A stretch of 64,000 nt of DNA from an uncultured Paracoccaceae bacterium (GCA_943787985.1 CALSOO010000004.1:310001-374000); one strand, 5' to 3'; shown: positions 7,910 through 18,689, counted from the stretch's first letter. The notes: a model not told the origin generated them from the letters alone. A program made the numbers and translations.

Positions 7910-9061
7910 TTAGAAAGAGCACTCGGCCGCGTAGGCGTCGCTGTGGTTTTCCAGTGCTACACCGATAATTTTGTTGGTGTAGACATCGCCCTCCTTGATC
8001 ACTTCGCGTGCATAGATGTTCTGGATGGGGTTGTGGTTGGAGCCGAACTTGAAATCGCCACGTGTGCTGTTGAAATCAGCGGCTTCAAGGGCTGCACGGA
8101 ACGCATCGGCGTCACCGGGGTTTGCGACCTTAAGCGCTGAGATCAACAGGTTGGCCGTGTCAAAACCCTGACTTGCGTAGAGCGACGGCAGGCGGCCGTA
8201 CTCTGCCTGGAAAGTATCGACAAAGGCGGCGTTGGTCCCATTGTCGATATCTTTGTTCCATTGGCTTGTGTTCACCACACCCAAAGCGGCGTCGCCCACG
8301 GCTTGCAAAATGCCTTGGTCAAACGAGAACGCAGGCCCGACAACCGGCAGATTGATGCCGCTGTCCGCGTATTGCTTTAGGAACGAAATCCCCATGCCGC
8401 CAGGCAAGAAGAAAAAGACGCTGTCGGCACCAGAGGCGCGAATTTGTGCAATTTCAGAGGCGTAGTCTGTCTGGCCCAGCTTGGTGAACACCTCGCCCGC
8501 CAGTTCGCCGTCATACATGCGTTTGTAGCCGGTCAAAGCGTCCTGACCGGCGGGGTAGTTCGGGGCTAGAATGAAGCTGTTGTTGTAGTCTGCGCTGTTT
8601 GCATATGCTCCTGCGGCTTCGTGCAGGTTGTCGTTTTGCCATGCCACGTTGAAGTAGTTCCGGTGACAGCCCTTGCCGGCCAATGCCGAGGGTCCGGCGT
8701 TTGGCGAGAGGTAGAATTTGCCTTGCGAGACGCTCGACGGGATGACCGCCATGGCAAGGTTCGACCAGATAATGCCCGTCATTACATCCACTTTTTCGGA
8801 CTGGATCATTTTGTCGGCGAGCTGCACCGCGATGTCGGGCTTGCGCTGGTCGTCTTCGATAATGACCTCGATGTCGTTGCGGCCCGACTGCCCGATGGCA
8901 AGCATGAAGCCGTCACGGACATCGATGCCCAAACCGGCACCGCCCCCGGACAATGTGGTGATCATGCCGACCTTGATGCCGCCGTGGTCATCCGCAGACG
9001 CGCCGCCCGCCAGTGCCGCTAGGGCAGTTGATAAAATAAGCGCTTTGAGTTTCGTTGGTAT
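7910..9061 (-). CDS. livJ: Liv-type periplasmic substrate-binding protein, start codon reads ATA
   Basis: Periplasmic-binding-protein type I of the LivJ/amide family: ITTLSGGGAGLGIDVRDGFMLA at the mature N-terminus, then IWSNLAMAVIPS, GADSVFFFLPGGMG and SLYASQGFDTANLL. A good Sec signal peptide (PTKLKALILSTALAALAGG, cleavage after ASA) precedes it in frame. The codon where Met is expected (9061-9059) is ATA, and no ATG, GTG or TTG exists upstream in frame. The first standard ATG (8965) would remove the signal peptide. Either an ATA start is used or one base is wrong. It follows the aryl-CoA ligase gene in the operon and probably binds an aromatic acid. Confidence 0.8.
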   Translation of the reverse strand: MPTKLKALILSTALAALAGGASADDHGGIKVGMITTLSGGGAGLGIDVRDGFMLAIGQSGRNDIEVIIEDDQRKPDIAVQLADKMIQSEKVDVMTGIIWSNLAMAVIPSSVSQGKFYLSPNAGPSALAGKGCHRNYFNVAWQNDNLHEAAGAYANSADYNNSFILAPNYPAGQDALTGYKRMYDGELAGEVFTKLGQTDYASEIAQIRASGADSVFFFLPGGMGISFLKQYADSGINLPVVGPAFSFDQGILQAVGDAALGVVNTSQWNKDIDNGTNAAFVDTFQAEYGRLPSLYASQGFDTANLLISALKVANPGDADAFRAALEAADFNSTRGDFKFGSNHNPIQNIYAREVIKEGDVYTNKIIGVALENHSDAYAAECSF

Positions 9062-9154
9062 TCTCTCCCGGTTGTTGAAGGCCTTGCGGGCGTTTTGCCC
9101 AGGGTTGTGGATCTGTCTGATGCAGATTTACACGTCTTCGTGGTGGTCGTTACC

Positions 9155-10768
9155 TCAAGGTTTAAGCATAAAACGCTGGATTTTGCCCGTTGCGGTCTTT
9201 GGTAAAGTGGATGTGAAAACGATGTTGCGCGGATATTTGTAAGGAGCGATCATGGCCTTCACGTGATCCTGAAGCGCTTTTGCATGCGCCGCCGAATGTG
9301 CCACCTCGTTTGACAAAACGATATGTGCCTCGACGATGATGCCGCGCTCGGCATCTGGCGCACCGATGACGGTACATTCCGCAACACTGTCATGGGACAG
9401 CAGTGCGGCCTCCACTTCGGGGCCTGCAATATTATACCCCGACGACACGATCATATCGTCGTTGCGTGCCGCGAAATGAAAGTAGCCGTCGGCGTCTTGC
9501 ACAAATGTATCGCCAGAGATGTTCCAGCCGTCTTGCACATATTCTGCTTGCCGCTCGCCACCCAGATACCGGCATCCAGTAGGGCCCTTTAGCGCGCGCC
9601 GCCCGGGCGTGCCATGGGGCAATTCGGCGCCGTCTGGCCCGACAACTTTGGCTTGGTATCCCGTGACCGGCTTGCCTGTAGAGGCGGGCCTGTGATCGTC
9701 GAAACGGTTCGTGATAAAGATATGCAACATCTCTGTCGCCCCGATCCCGTCGAGCATAGGTTTGCCGGTCTTGGCGATCCATTCGTCATAGACCGGTGCT
9801 GGCAAGGTTTCCCCCGTTGACACAGCCGCCCGCAACGACGACAGATCCGCCCCTGCGTCCATTGCGCGTAGCATCGCGCGGTAGGCGGTGGGGGCTGTGA
9901 AACACACGATCGCACTGTATTTCTCGATGATCTCGACCATCAAGGGCGGTGTGGCCACCTCAAGCAAGGTCGCTGCCGCGCCAAAGCGCAACGGAAAGAT
10001 GGCAAGCCCGCCCAAGCCGAATGTGAAAGCCAGCGGGGGCGAGCCGATAAAGATATCGTCAGGTGTCACGCCCAGGACTTCTTTTGCGTAGCCGTCCGCT
10101 ATGATCAACAGATCGCGGTGAAAGTGCATGGTCGCCTTTGGATCGCCGGTAGAACCAGAGGTGAAGCCAAGCAAAGCCACATCATCTTGCGCGGTTTTCA
10201 CGGCCTCAAAACACACAGGTTTTTCCAGCGCCAGACGGTCCATTTCGGCATCATGGTTCGACGTGCCGTCAAAGCCCATGACCCGTTTCAGGGTTTGGTT
10301 GCTTGCGAAACAGGCCTCCATCTCGTCCATCAATCGGGTGTCACACAGCGCAAACGCAATTTCCGCTTTGTCGACGTATTTGCTAAGCTCTCCAGCGCGC
10401 AGCATTGGCATGGAGTTTACCACAACTGCGCCCACTTTGGTGGCTGCCAGCCAGCAGGCAACCATCGCAGGGTTGTTGGCGGACCGGATCAAAATGCGGT
10501 TGCCAGGTTCAACCCCGATGTCATCGACCAGCACATGGGCGATGCGGTTTGTCCAATCGGTCAGCTCTTTGTAGGTGCGCCGCCGCCCGTTTCCGATCAA
10601 GGCTGTGCGATCCCCGAATCCCTTGTCGACCATCGCGTCTGTCAATTCGGTGCCAGCGTTCAGATGGTCGGGATAGTCAAAACTGTCTAGCAACAGGTCT
10701 GGCCATGTCTCGACAGCGGGAAGGTTGTCGTGGGAAAAGGTGTCGGTGTGGGCGCTGGTGTGGAGCAT
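9155..10768 (-). CDS. Aryl-CoA ligase, probable 2-aminobenzoate-CoA ligase
   Basis: 537 residues of the benzoate-CoA ligase branch of AMP-forming enzymes. Motifs in order are LLGFTSGSTGDPKATMH (P-loop-like A3), GIGATEMLHIFI (A5), SGDTFVQDADGYFHFAARNDDMI (A7/A8) and the catalytic lysine in PKTATGKIQR (A10). It activates an aromatic carboxylate to its CoA ester with ATP. It sits beside an acyl-CoA dehydrogenase, hydratase and monooxygenase/reductase fusion, matching aerobic 2-aminobenzoyl-CoA metabolism as described in Azoarcus evansii. Salicylate or another benzoate is the alternative substrate. Confidence 0.8.
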   Translation of the reverse strand: MLHTSAHTDTFSHDNLPAVETWPDLLLDSFDYPDHLNAGTELTDAMVDKGFGDRTALIGNGRRRTYKELTDWTNRIAHVLVDDIGVEPGNRILIRSANNPAMVACWLAATKVGAVVVNSMPMLRAGELSKYVDKAEIAFALCDTRLMDEMEACFASNQTLKRVMGFDGTSNHDAEMDRLALEKPVCFEAVKTAQDDVALLGFTSGSTGDPKATMHFHRDLLIIADGYAKEVLGVTPDDIFIGSPPLAFTFGLGGLAIFPLRFGAAATLLEVATPPLMVEIIEKYSAIVCFTAPTAYRAMLRAMDAGADLSSLRAAVSTGETLPAPVYDEWIAKTGKPMLDGIGATEMLHIFITNRFDDHRPASTGKPVTGYQAKVVGPDGAELPHGTPGRRALKGPTGCRYLGGERQAEYVQDGWNISGDTFVQDADGYFHFAARNDDMIVSSGYNIAGPEVEAALLSHDSVAECTVIGAPDAERGIIVEAHIVLSNEVAHSAAHAKALQDHVKAMIAPYKYPRNIVFTSTLPKTATGKIQRFMLKP

Positions 10769-10770
10769 GA

Positions 10771-11922
10771 TTATTGACCTACAGTTTGCCGTGCAATGAT
10801 CACGCGCTGTACATCTGATGCACCTTCATAGATGCGCAAGGCGCGGATTTCGCGGTAAAGTTTTTCGACAGTCTCGCCCGATTTGACGCCGTCACCGCCA
10901 TGCAGTTGCACCGCACAGTCGATGGTCTTTTGTGCCTGATCGGTCGAGAACAGTTTCGCCATCGCCGCCTCGCGGGTGACACGCGCCGCACCGCTGTCCT
11001 TGGCCCAGGCGGCGCGGTAAATCAGTAGGGCACTGGCATCAATGTCCACTGCCATGTCCGCGATGTGGCCTTGCACCATCTGCAAATCGAACAGCGGTGC
11101 GCCTTGGACATGGCGTGTTGTGACCCGCGCAATCGCCTCGTCCAATGCGCGTCTTGCAAAGCCCAAAGCGGCCGCCGCAACAGTAGAGCGGAACACGTCC
11201 AGAACCGACATCGCGATCCTGAAGCCCGCGCCGCTTTCGCCGATCAAGGCGGATGCCGGTACGCGGCAGTTGTCAAACCGAAGGGTTGTCAGCGGGTGCG
11301 GTGCAATCGTATCCAGCCGTTCGACCACATCAAGGCCGGGGGTGTCCGCGGGCACCACAAAGGCCGATAGACGGAGTGCACCTCGCCCGTCTCCTGTGCG
11401 CGCAAAGACCGTGTAGACGTCTGCAATGCCACCATTGCTGATCCACGTCTTGTCGCCGTTCAACACATAGCTGTCACCATCCAGCGTGGCGGTCATCGTG
11501 GAATTGGCCATGTCTGAACCCGATTGCGGTTCGGTCAGGGCAAAGGCAGAAATTGCGGTGCCGTTGCGGATTTTAGGCAGCCATTCAGCCCGCTGCGCCT
11601 GCGTACCAAACAGCGAAATTGCGCCGGTGCCCAAGCCTTGCATCGCAAACGAGAAATCAGCCAGCCCGTCGTGGCGCGCCAATGTCTCGCGGATCAGGCA
11701 CAGAGTGCGGACATCCAGCTTTCCAGTGCTGTCGGGGTCGACAGCCGCATGTTCAAGCCAGCCGTCGCGGCCCAACGCAGTCACCAAATCACGACAGGCC
11801 GCATCGGTGTCGCTGTGATCTATCTTGGCAAGATGCCGTGATGCCCAGTCCTCCAGAGAGGTGGCAAGTGTGCGGTGACGATCCTCGAAGAACGGCCATG
11901 TCAGAAAGGATGTATCTGGCAT
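10771..11922 (-). CDS. Acyl-CoA dehydrogenase
   Basis: 383 residues, standard family length. FAD and substrate-binding motifs are [14 protein letters not shown] near the middle and [16 protein letters not shown]. The C-terminal [17 protein letters not shown] carries the catalytic Glu of short/medium-chain dehydrogenases, and QLHGGDG precedes it. It probably oxidises an alicyclic CoA ester after ring reduction. It overlaps the hydratase stop by one base (TGATG) and lies 2 bases before the ligase gene. Confidence 0.85.
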   Translation of the reverse strand: MPDTSFLTWPFFEDRHRTLATSLEDWASRHLAKIDHSDTDAACRDLVTALGRDGWLEHAAVDPDSTGKLDVRTLCLIRETLARHDGLADFSFAMQGLGTGAISLFGTQAQRAEWLPKIRNGTAISAFALTEPQSGSDMANSTMTATLDGDSYVLNGDKTWISNGGIADVYTVFARTGDGRGALRLSAFVVPADTPGLDVVERLDTIAPHPLTTLRFDNCRVPASALIGESGAGFRIAMSVLDVFRSTVAAAALGFARRALDEAIARVTTRHVQGAPLFDLQMVQGHIADMAVDIDASALLIYRAAWAKDSGAARVTREAAMAKLFSTDQAQKTIDCAVQLHGGDGVKSGETVEKLYREIRALRIYEGASDVQRVIIARQTVGQ

Positions 11923-12728
11923 CAGTTGCCCTCGAACACAGGTTTTTCCTTGGCAACGAACGCAGTGTAGGCCCGCTCGAAATCTGCGGTCTGCATGCAG
12001 ATGGCTTGCGCTTGTGCCTCTGCCTCGATGGCCTGTTCAATCGACATGGACCATTCTTGCGCCAGCATTGTCTTGGTCATCATGTTGCCAAAATTCGGAC
12101 CTGCGGCGATGCGGGCGGCCAGCGCGGTGGCTTCCGCTAGCAGATCATCTGCGGGCACCACCTTGTTGTGAAAGCCCCACACGTGGCCTTCGTCCGCGCT
12201 CATGGAGCGGCCGGTGTACAGCAGTTCTGCCGCGCGGCCCTGGCCGATGATACGCGGCAGGATCGCACAGGCACCCATGTCACATCCCGCAAGGCCCACA
12301 CGCGTGAACAGAAAGGCGACCTTGGCCTCGGGGGTGGCCACGCGCAAGTCGGACGCCATCGCGATGATGGCACCTGCGCCCACGCAAATGCCGTCGATCG
12401 CGGCAATCACAGGTTTACCGCAGTTGACGATCGCCTTGACCAGATCGCCGGTCATCCGTGTGAAGTTCAGCAGCTCTTTCATGGTCATCTTTGTCAGCGG
12501 GCCGATGATGTCGTGCACATCGCCGCCAGAGCTGAAGTTGCCACCGTTGGAGGCGAACACAACGGCTTTCACATCGTCGCAGTAGTGCAAATCGCGAAAC
12601 CAGTCGCGCAGTTCGGCATAGCTTTCGAAAGTCAGCGGGTTCTTGCGATCAGGCCGGTCCAAAGCAACAGTGGCGATGCCGTCCGCAATGTCACATTTAA
12701 AGTGCTTTACGTCTGTTCGCATGGTCAT
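11922..12728 (-). CDS. Enoyl-CoA hydratase/isomerase family protein
   Basis: 268 residues of the crotonase fold. The oxyanion-hole segments are visible as [10 protein letters not shown] and [25 protein letters not shown], with the [18 protein letters not shown] region after. Ring-derived enoyl-CoA is the likely substrate (hydration or C-C hydrolysis). ATG 12728 gives an ATGA overlap with MarR; ATG 12722 is also possible. It stands between MarR and acyl-CoA dehydrogenase in the aromatic operon. Confidence 0.85.
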   Translation of the reverse strand: MTMRTDVKHFKCDIADGIATVALDRPDRKNPLTFESYAELRDWFRDLHYCDDVKAVVFASNGGNFSSGGDVHDIIGPLTKMTMKELLNFTRMTGDLVKAIVNCGKPVIAAIDGICVGAGAIIAMASDLRVATPEAKVAFLFTRVGLAGCDMGACAILPRIIGQGRAAELLYTGRSMSADEGHVWGFHNKVVPADDLLAEATALAARIAAGPNFGNMMTKTMLAQEWSMSIEQAIEAEAQAQAICMQTADFERAYTAFVAKEKPVFEGN

Positions 12729-13198
12729 GTTCCATTCTCGTTTAGACTAATTTCAAGCTGTTCCAGCCGCAGACTGATGCCGCGTGCCTCTTGGGGTGAA
12801 AAATCACGGAGCATCTCGTCGACCCATGCCTCATGCGCCGCCGCTTGGCGTGCGAATTCTTCGTTTCCGCGCCGGGTCATGCGCACAAGGCAGGCCCGCC
12901 GGTCACCCTGAACAGGAACACGGATCAGAAAACCGTCTTCGCAAAGCCGGTCAACGATGCCCGTAACATTGCCATTCGAGACGCGCAGCACGCCCGACAG
13001 TTGGCTCATCTTTAGACCCTCATCGTAGCGCGACAGAGCGGCCATCACATCAAAGCGGGGCAGGGTCGTTTTGAATTCCTCACGCAGGTTTTCGCGCAGT
13101 GTGGCCTCGATGCTCCGGCTGGCTTTTAAAAATCGCAGCCAGAGCCGAAGGCGTTCTTTTGACGGGGTTTCAGGGTCGAGATCAAAATCGGGTTTCAT
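12725..13198 (-). CDS. MarR-family transcriptional regulator
   Basis: 157 residues. The winged helix is clear: [64 protein letters not shown] 13198 shares one base with the SDR stop (TAATG). MarR proteins of aromatic-acid operons usually repress until an aryl-CoA or aromatic acid binds. Two overlapping palindromes ahead of the first gene (near 16295-16317) are candidate operators. Confidence 0.85.
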   Translation of the reverse strand: MKPDFDLDPETPSKERLRLWLRFLKASRSIEATLRENLREEFKTTLPRFDVMAALSRYDEGLKMSQLSGVLRVSNGNVTGIVDRLCEDGFLIRVPVQGDRRACLVRMTRRGNEEFARQAAAHEAWVDEMLRDFSPQEARGISLRLEQLEISLNENGT

Positions 13199-13935
13199 TA
13201 TACCTCCCCTCCAGACAGGCTCAGGGCGTGGCCATTGATGGAGCGTGCGGCGTCGGTGCACAGCCAAAGGGCAGCAGCTGCCACTTCATCCGTTTGAATG
13301 AACCGCCGTTGCGGGTTGTCCTTGATCAAGGTCTTGGCAGCATCCTGTGTGCTCATGCCTGTCTTTTCAGCGATGTTTGCAATCGAGCGCTCCAAGAGCG
13401 GCGTCTGGGTAAAGCCGGGGCAAATGGCGTTCACAGTGATCCCTGTGACGGCCAGTTCCAGCGCGAGTGCGCGGGTCAGGCCGACGACGCCATGTTTCGC
13501 GGCGCAATAACCCGCAACATATGGGTATCCTTTGAGACCTGCGGTCGATGCGATGGCGATCATCCGGCCAGATTTTGCCGCCTTCATGTCGGGCAGGGCG
13601 GCGTGCCAGACGTTAAAAACCCCGACCAGATTTACATCCGTCATCGCGGTTAAATCAGCCGCAGTCATCTTTGCAAAAGGGACGGATGTGGCCGCACCCG
13701 CGTTGGCCACAACAGCTGTGATGGGGCCTTGGTCGGCGCGGGCGGCATCGAAGGCAGCGTTTACGGCGGCGGCGTCTGTAACGTCGCAATTCTGGTAGGG
13801 TAGGCCTTGTGCCTCAAGCGTGGCTTCTGTCCGCCCCAAGAGGGTGACGGCATAGCCCGCCTTGGCAAAGTGGTACGCCGTTTGCGCTCCGACACCCGTG
13901 CCACCGCCAGAGATGATAACGTGACCCTGGCTCAT
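13198..13935 (-). CDS. Short-chain dehydrogenase/reductase
   Basis: 245 residues of classical SDR. The NAD(P)-binding motif is the N-terminal [18 protein letters not shown] appears in VVANAGAAT, the catalytic Ser in [19 protein letters not shown], and [15 protein letters not shown] carries the active Tyr-x-x-x-Lys. ATG 13935 gives an ATGA overlap with the upstream fusion gene. It likely oxidises a hydroxyacyl-CoA intermediate of the ring-cleavage route. Confidence 0.85.
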   Translation of the reverse strand: MSQGHVIISGGGTGVGAQTAYHFAKAGYAVTLLGRTEATLEAQGLPYQNCDVTDAAAVNAAFDAARADQGPITAVVANAGAATSVPFAKMTAADLTAMTDVNLVGVFNVWHAALPDMKAAKSGRMIAIASTAGLKGYPYVAGYCAAKHGVVGLTRALALELAVTGITVNAICPGFTQTPLLERSIANIAEKTGMSTQDAAKTLIKDNPQRRFIQTDEVAAAALWLCTDAARSINGHALSLSGGEV

Positions 13936-16226
13936 ACATTGCCCGCCATCTCTGCGTCGCGGTCCGCAAGGCGCCACGCCTGATCGCGCCCCGCATCATA
14001 GGGCAGGGGCCAGTTTTCTTGCCGGTCCCCGATGCCCGTGGCTGCGTGCAACGTCCAATAGGGGTCCGCCAGATGCGGGCGTGCAATACACACCAGATCC
14101 GCGCGCCCCGCCATCAGGATCGAATTCACGTGGTCAGCCTCATAGATGTTGCCTACGGCCATCGTTTTGATGCCCGCCTCATTGCGGATACGGTCCGAAA
14201 ATGGCGTCTGGAACATGCGGCCATAGACAGGTTTGCCCTGCGTCGAGGTTTGGCCCGCAGAGACGTCAATGATGTCCGCGCCCGCCGCCTCGAACATGGC
14301 CGCAATCCGGACCGCCTCGTCCGGTGTCACACCGTCGTCACCAGCCCAATCGTTGGCGGAGATGCGCACCGACATTGGTTTGCCTGCAGACCAGACGGCA
14401 CGCATTGCCGCAAAAACTTCCAACGGATACCGTATGCGGTTTTCCAAAGTACCGCCATATTCGTCGCTGCGCGTGTTCGACAACGGAGAGATAAACGACG
14501 AAATCAGATACCCATGTGCCGCGTGCAGTTCGATCATGTCGAAACCTGCGCGATCCGCCATCTGCGCGGCCGTCACAAACTCCAACTTTACCGCGTCCAT
14601 ATCCGCGCGGTCCATAGCTTTGGGCGTGGTATTTTCGTCCGACCACTGGATGGCCGAGGCCGACAGCAGCGGCCAGTTGTCGGTTTTCAACGGCTGGTCC
14701 ATGCCTTCCCAGCCGATACGTGTGGATCCTTTGCGGCCAGCATGTCCGATCTGGCAGCATGTCATGGCTTCTGTCTCTGCATGGATAAAGCGGTTCAAAC
14801 GCGCCCATTCGGCTTCATGTGCTGGTGCGTATAGACCGGGGCAGCCGGGCGTAATCCGGCCCTCAGCGGAGACGCATGTCATTTCGGTATAAACAAGGCC
14901 CGCGCCGCCTTTGGCCCGCTCGCCGTAGTGGATCAAATGCCAATCGGTCGGGGTGCCATCAACGGCTTTGTACTGCGCCATTGGCGAGACGACGATCCGG
15001 TTCTTCAACTGCATGTCGCGCAATCGGAAAGGTGCGAACATCGGCGCACGGGCAGGGCCGTGTGATGTGCCACCCGCTTGTGTCATGAACCAGTTCTCGG
15101 CGGAGGCGAGCCATTTGGGGTCCCGCGCGCGCAGGTTTTCGTGGCTGATCTGCGGGGAGCGCGTCAGCATAGAGTAATTCAACTGGACCGGATCAAGATG
15201 CACGTAACGCTCGACATCCTCGAACCACTCCACCGAATTGCGTGCGGCAGATTGCAGGCGCAAAACCTCAAGGCGGCGTTTGTCCTCGTAGTTGGCAAAG
15301 GCGTCTTTGAGGGTGGGTTGTGTGGCGATATCATCGGCCAGTGCGATTGCGCTTTCCAGCGCCAGCTTGGTGCCGGACCCGATTGAAAAATGCGCCGTGG
15401 CCGAGGCGTCGCCCAGCAGCACGACGTTCTCATGGCTCCATTTTTCGCACAACACCCGGGGGAACTGGATCCAGGCTGAGCCGCGAATGTGGTTGGCGTT
15501 TGTCATCAAGGCATGCCCGCCCAGATGGTCCTTAAAGATGTCTTCGCACACCGCGATGCTTTGCTGCTGATCCATCTCGTCGAAGCCGTAGGCGTCAAAA
15601 GTTTTCTGGCTGCATTCCACGATGAACGTCGCTGTGTCGTCGTCGAATTGATAGGCATGGACCCAGACCCAGCCCTTGTCGGTTTCCTCAAAGATAAAGG
15701 TGAAGGCGTCGTCGAATTTCTGGTGCGTCCCAAGCCAGACAAACTGGCACAGGCGCGTATCGATGTCGGGCTGGAATGTCTCCTGAAACTCCATGCGTGT
15801 TTTGGAGTTCAGACCGTCACAGGCCACGACCACATCGAAATCATCCATGTAGTCCGTTGCCGCCCCCACTTCGGTTTCAAACCGCAAATCAACGCCAAGT
15901 TCTTGGGCGCGCTTGTGCATGATCAGCAACAGGGTTTTCCGCCCGATGCCGCAAAAGCCATGACCGCTAGATACCAGTTTTTGACCTTTGTGGTGCAGCG
16001 CGATGTCGTCCCAATAGGCAAAATGCGACCTGATTTCGGCGGCACTGACCGGATCGTTCGCCTCAAGGTTTTCAAGCGATTCATCGGACAGAACGACGCC
16101 CCAGCCAAAAGTGTCATCGGGCTTGTTGCGCTCGAACAGCACCACCTCGGCTTCGGGAGTTCGAAGTTTTGTCGAGATAGCAAAGCAAAGACCCGCTGGT
16201 CCGCCGCCGAGGCACGCAATGCGCAT
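13932..16226 (-). CDS. 2-aminobenzoyl-CoA (or salicylyl-CoA) monooxygenase/reductase fusion
   Basis: 764 residues in two flavin domains. Residues 1 to about 370 are a class A flavoprotein monooxygenase ([20 protein letters not shown], then [22 protein letters not shown] as GD motif). Residues from about 385 on are an Old Yellow Enzyme barrel ([47 protein letters not shown]). This order is that of the bifunctional 2-aminobenzoyl-CoA monooxygenase/reductase, which hydroxylates and then reduces the ring, and of salicylyl-CoA 5-hydroxylase fusions. ATG 16226 was chosen; the longer frame encodes non-homologous sequence over the promoter region. It is the first gene of the operon. Confidence 0.85.
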   Translation of the reverse strand: MRIACLGGGPAGLCFAISTKLRTPEAEVVLFERNKPDDTFGWGVVLSDESLENLEANDPVSAAEIRSHFAYWDDIALHHKGQKLVSSGHGFCGIGRKTLLLIMHKRAQELGVDLRFETEVGAATDYMDDFDVVVACDGLNSKTRMEFQETFQPDIDTRLCQFVWLGTHQKFDDAFTFIFEETDKGWVWVHAYQFDDDTATFIVECSQKTFDAYGFDEMDQQQSIAVCEDIFKDHLGGHALMTNANHIRGSAWIQFPRVLCEKWSHENVVLLGDASATAHFSIGSGTKLALESAIALADDIATQPTLKDAFANYEDKRRLEVLRLQSAARNSVEWFEDVERYVHLDPVQLNYSMLTRSPQISHENLRARDPKWLASAENWFMTQAGGTSHGPARAPMFAPFRLRDMQLKNRIVVSPMAQYKAVDGTPTDWHLIHYGERAKGGAGLVYTEMTCVSAEGRITPGCPGLYAPAHEAEWARLNRFIHAETEAMTCCQIGHAGRKGSTRIGWEGMDQPLKTDNWPLLSASAIQWSDENTTPKAMDRADMDAVKLEFVTAAQMADRAGFDMIELHAAHGYLISSFISPLSNTRSDEYGGTLENRIRYPLEVFAAMRAVWSAGKPMSVRISANDWAGDDGVTPDEAVRIAAMFEAAGADIIDVSAGQTSTQGKPVYGRMFQTPFSDRIRNEAGIKTMAVGNIYEADHVNSILMAGRADLVCIARPHLADPYWTLHAATGIGDRQENWPLPYDAGRDQAWRLADRDAEMAGNV

Positions 16227-16294
16227 ATGGTAGCCCTTCAAAGTCGTTCGTTCGCGTTCTGGCTGGGCCGGCAAAAATTTTAGTTCGAGCAAAA

Positions 16295-16317
16295 GTATTT
16301 TATACTTCAATTGAAAT
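16295..16317. promoter_or_regulatory. Two overlapping palindromes, candidate MarR operator
   Basis: AAGTAT-TTT-ATACTT (16295-16309) is a perfect 6-3-6 inverted repeat, and TTCAATTGAA (16308-16317) is a perfect 10-base palindrome sharing two bases with it. They lie about 70-90 bases ahead of the first gene of the minus-strand aromatic operon, which encodes its own MarR. MarR sites are typically AT-rich palindromes of this size. Operator function is inference. Confidence 0.45.
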
Positions 16318-16671
16318 GGAGGCGATGCCATGAATCTTGATAATCCCGGCCCCGCAGACGTGATCCCGTCCTTCAAACAGGCACGGCGCACACGACTATA
16401 AATATCCACAGGATACATCTCCCAGCCTCCGACCAAACGAAGGACACAAACTGGTGGATTTTTACCCCGCGAAAACCGCGCTATGCCGCAGCCGTTTCTG
16501 TGGCCAGTATCGCTTTGCGGTTTTCAAAGGTGGAAACCAGCCGGAAATAGAGTCAAAATGGCTACAATATCTGCCGTATGGCCGTTTGGAAATGAAGCTC
16601 TGGCGCTCTTGGAATGCTCCGCCAAGACCCCAAGTCGGGCCCAGGCGGATGCACATGACGTTGTGTGTCAC
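16318..16671. other. Intergenic stretch without a convincing gene
   Basis: About 350 bases between the aromatic operon start and the end of the GMC oxidoreductase gene. Short open frames exist on both strands, but none has a family match I can recognise or a good ribosome-binding site. It probably holds the upstream part of the aromatic operon promoter and the 3' untranslated region of nothing identifiable; no clear terminator hairpin was seen. Confidence 0.4.
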
Positions 16672-18507
16672 TTACGCGGCATCGGCGCGTTTCAACGCAT
16701 ACTCGGCCGAAAGAATATCTGCCGCCTTTTCACCGATCATGATCGATGCCGCATTGGTGTTTCCACTCACGATATCGGGCATGACACTCGCGTCCGCGAT
16801 CCGTAAATTCCCGATACCGCTGACACGCAGTTTTGGATCAACCACGTCTCCCATACGACAGGTCGAACACAAGTGGTACACCGTCACGGAGTAATGCAAC
16901 GCCATGTTTTCCAGCAACGCATCGCTGGGTTCCTCTCCTGCCACGTAGCCGTGTTTCGCGGCCAAATCACGCGGGACGTTCACGGGCCCTGGTTTGATGT
17001 CACCGGGCCAATTGTCCGCGATCTCCAAACCTTTGCGCATGACTGCGACCATCACCTTTAGGTCATGGGGGTCGGTGAAATAGTTCATTCGGATGGTAGG
17101 GGCGTCATGGGGATCAGAGCTGGCCAGAACGATCTCTCCGGTGCTGTGGGGGAGGACCGGATTTGCCAAAAGGATCATATTCTCTTGATCTGGTGCCAGT
17201 GTTTTGTCCGGATCATCGAAAAATGCATCCAGATCGATGCGCAGGCGGTCTCCCAACAGACCCGCGTCGTATCCGCAGGGGACGTACCCGATTTGGGCAT
17301 CGTGGCTGTGCGCGTCCCCCAATCCCGTCGAAAAGAATGCAACCGCATCATAAAGGGATGAAGACACGAGGCTTTCGCCCGTTTCCATCCATTGTCCGAC
17401 ACGGCGTTCGGCCTCGGCCTTGAGCCCTGCAAGCTCGGGCGGCAAATTCGCGTCATCCGCCGGATCTGCGGGCAGTGGTCCTGCAGGCGCGCGCAGCGCG
17501 TCCGGTCCTGCTGAAACGCCCACTTCTGCAATTGGAATGCCAATGCCCGCAGCAGGGAAAAAGAGAGGGCAATGCAAATGGTCTTTGAGATTCTTGCCGA
17601 CGCCGGGCAATTCGTGAAGACACTCAAGGCCGACGGCTTCGATTTCGCGCCGTGGTCCTATGCCCGACAGCATCAGGATTTGCGGTGACCCGACTGCACC
17701 TGCACTTAAAACCACATCGCGGGATGCGGAAATGGCCTTCAGGGCGCCGTCTGCGTCCGCGTATTCAATACCGGTTGCGGTCAAAGCATCATCTGCGCCT
17801 GACAAAAGAACCCGCGTGACGTGAGCGTGAGGAATGATCGTCAGATTTGACCGGTTCTCTGTGTCGCCAGCCAAAAAGGCGCGGTAGGTGCTGGAGCGCA
17901 TCCCGTTACGCGTGGTTGTTTGAAACAAAGAGGAAACGCCGGCTGGACCGCCGCGATCGCGCCCGTTGTAATCCCCACCGGGAATGCCTGTGGCCTCTGA
18001 GGCTTTCACAAAATCACGCGCTGCCGGAATGACGGGTGAGCGCACGGATACCCCCAATGGACCGCCTGTGCCGTGGGCCGCGCTGTCTATCGAAATTTCG
18101 TTGCTTGGCGCCAGATCTTCACTCTTGATGAAGTAGGGCAAAACATCGGCGTAGCTCCAGCCGGTGGCGCCGTTTTCGGCCCAGGCGTCAAAGTCACCCG
18201 GGTGGCCACGGACGTAGGCCATGTAATTCAAACCCGATGAGCCGCCCAGCATCTTGCCGCGGGGCACGGGCATAATATTGTCGCGTAGCCCCAATCCTGC
18301 GTTGCCCGGATCAGCGGTGAACATCCAATCTGTTTGCGGGTCCAGCTGCAATCCTGCAACTGCGGCGGGCATCATTTCATGATCCGGAGGCGGTCCACCT
18401 GCTTCCACCAACGCCACGCGGCAGCTTGGATCTTCGCTGAGGCGTGTCGCCACAACAGCCCCTGCCGAGCCGCCACCAACGATAATAAAGTCAAAAGTAT
18501 CAGTCAT
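16672..18507 (-). CDS. GMC-family FAD oxidoreductase (choline dehydrogenase-like)
   Basis: 611 residues from ATG 18507 (MTDTFDFIIVGGGSAGAVV). FAD-binding GGGSAGAVVATRLSE is at the N-terminus, followed by GKMLGGSSGLNYMAYVRGHP, SAGAVGSPQILMLSGIGPR, and near the end YSVTVYHLCSTCRMG with the active-site His. It is somewhat longer than the usual 530-560 residues, owing to a Pro/Ala-rich insertion around residues 350-390. The substrate is an unknown alcohol. Next to an acyl-CoA synthetase in the same direction, it could feed an alcohol-to-acid-to-CoA route, but the 180-base gap leaves co-transcription uncertain. Confidence 0.82.
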   Translation of the reverse strand: MTDTFDFIIVGGGSAGAVVATRLSEDPSCRVALVEAGGPPPDHEMMPAAVAGLQLDPQTDWMFTADPGNAGLGLRDNIMPVPRGKMLGGSSGLNYMAYVRGHPGDFDAWAENGATGWSYADVLPYFIKSEDLAPSNEISIDSAAHGTGGPLGVSVRSPVIPAARDFVKASEATGIPGGDYNGRDRGGPAGVSSLFQTTTRNGMRSSTYRAFLAGDTENRSNLTIIPHAHVTRVLLSGADDALTATGIEYADADGALKAISASRDVVLSAGAVGSPQILMLSGIGPRREIEAVGLECLHELPGVGKNLKDHLHCPLFFPAAGIGIPIAEVGVSAGPDALRAPAGPLPADPADDANLPPELAGLKAEAERRVGQWMETGESLVSSSLYDAVAFFSTGLGDAHSHDAQIGYVPCGYDAGLLGDRLRIDLDAFFDDPDKTLAPDQENMILLANPVLPHSTGEIVLASSDPHDAPTIRMNYFTDPHDLKVMVAVMRKGLEIADNWPGDIKPGPVNVPRDLAAKHGYVAGEEPSDALLENMALHYSVTVYHLCSTCRMGDVVDPKLRVSGIGNLRIADASVMPDIVSGNTNAASIMIGEKAADILSAEYALKRADAA

Positions 18508-18689
18508 GAATTGAATCCCTCCCAAGAAAAGGATGCCACAGTCTTTCGATGCAACGCCCTTCAATCCGTATTCCGCAATTGGACTACTTCTGGGTTCATC
18601 GTGACTCTGATCGGGACTTCAAACAACCTATGAGGGATGTGGTGATTTGCGTGCCAAGCGGCTTTTCGCCGATGCTGCGTGAAATACTT

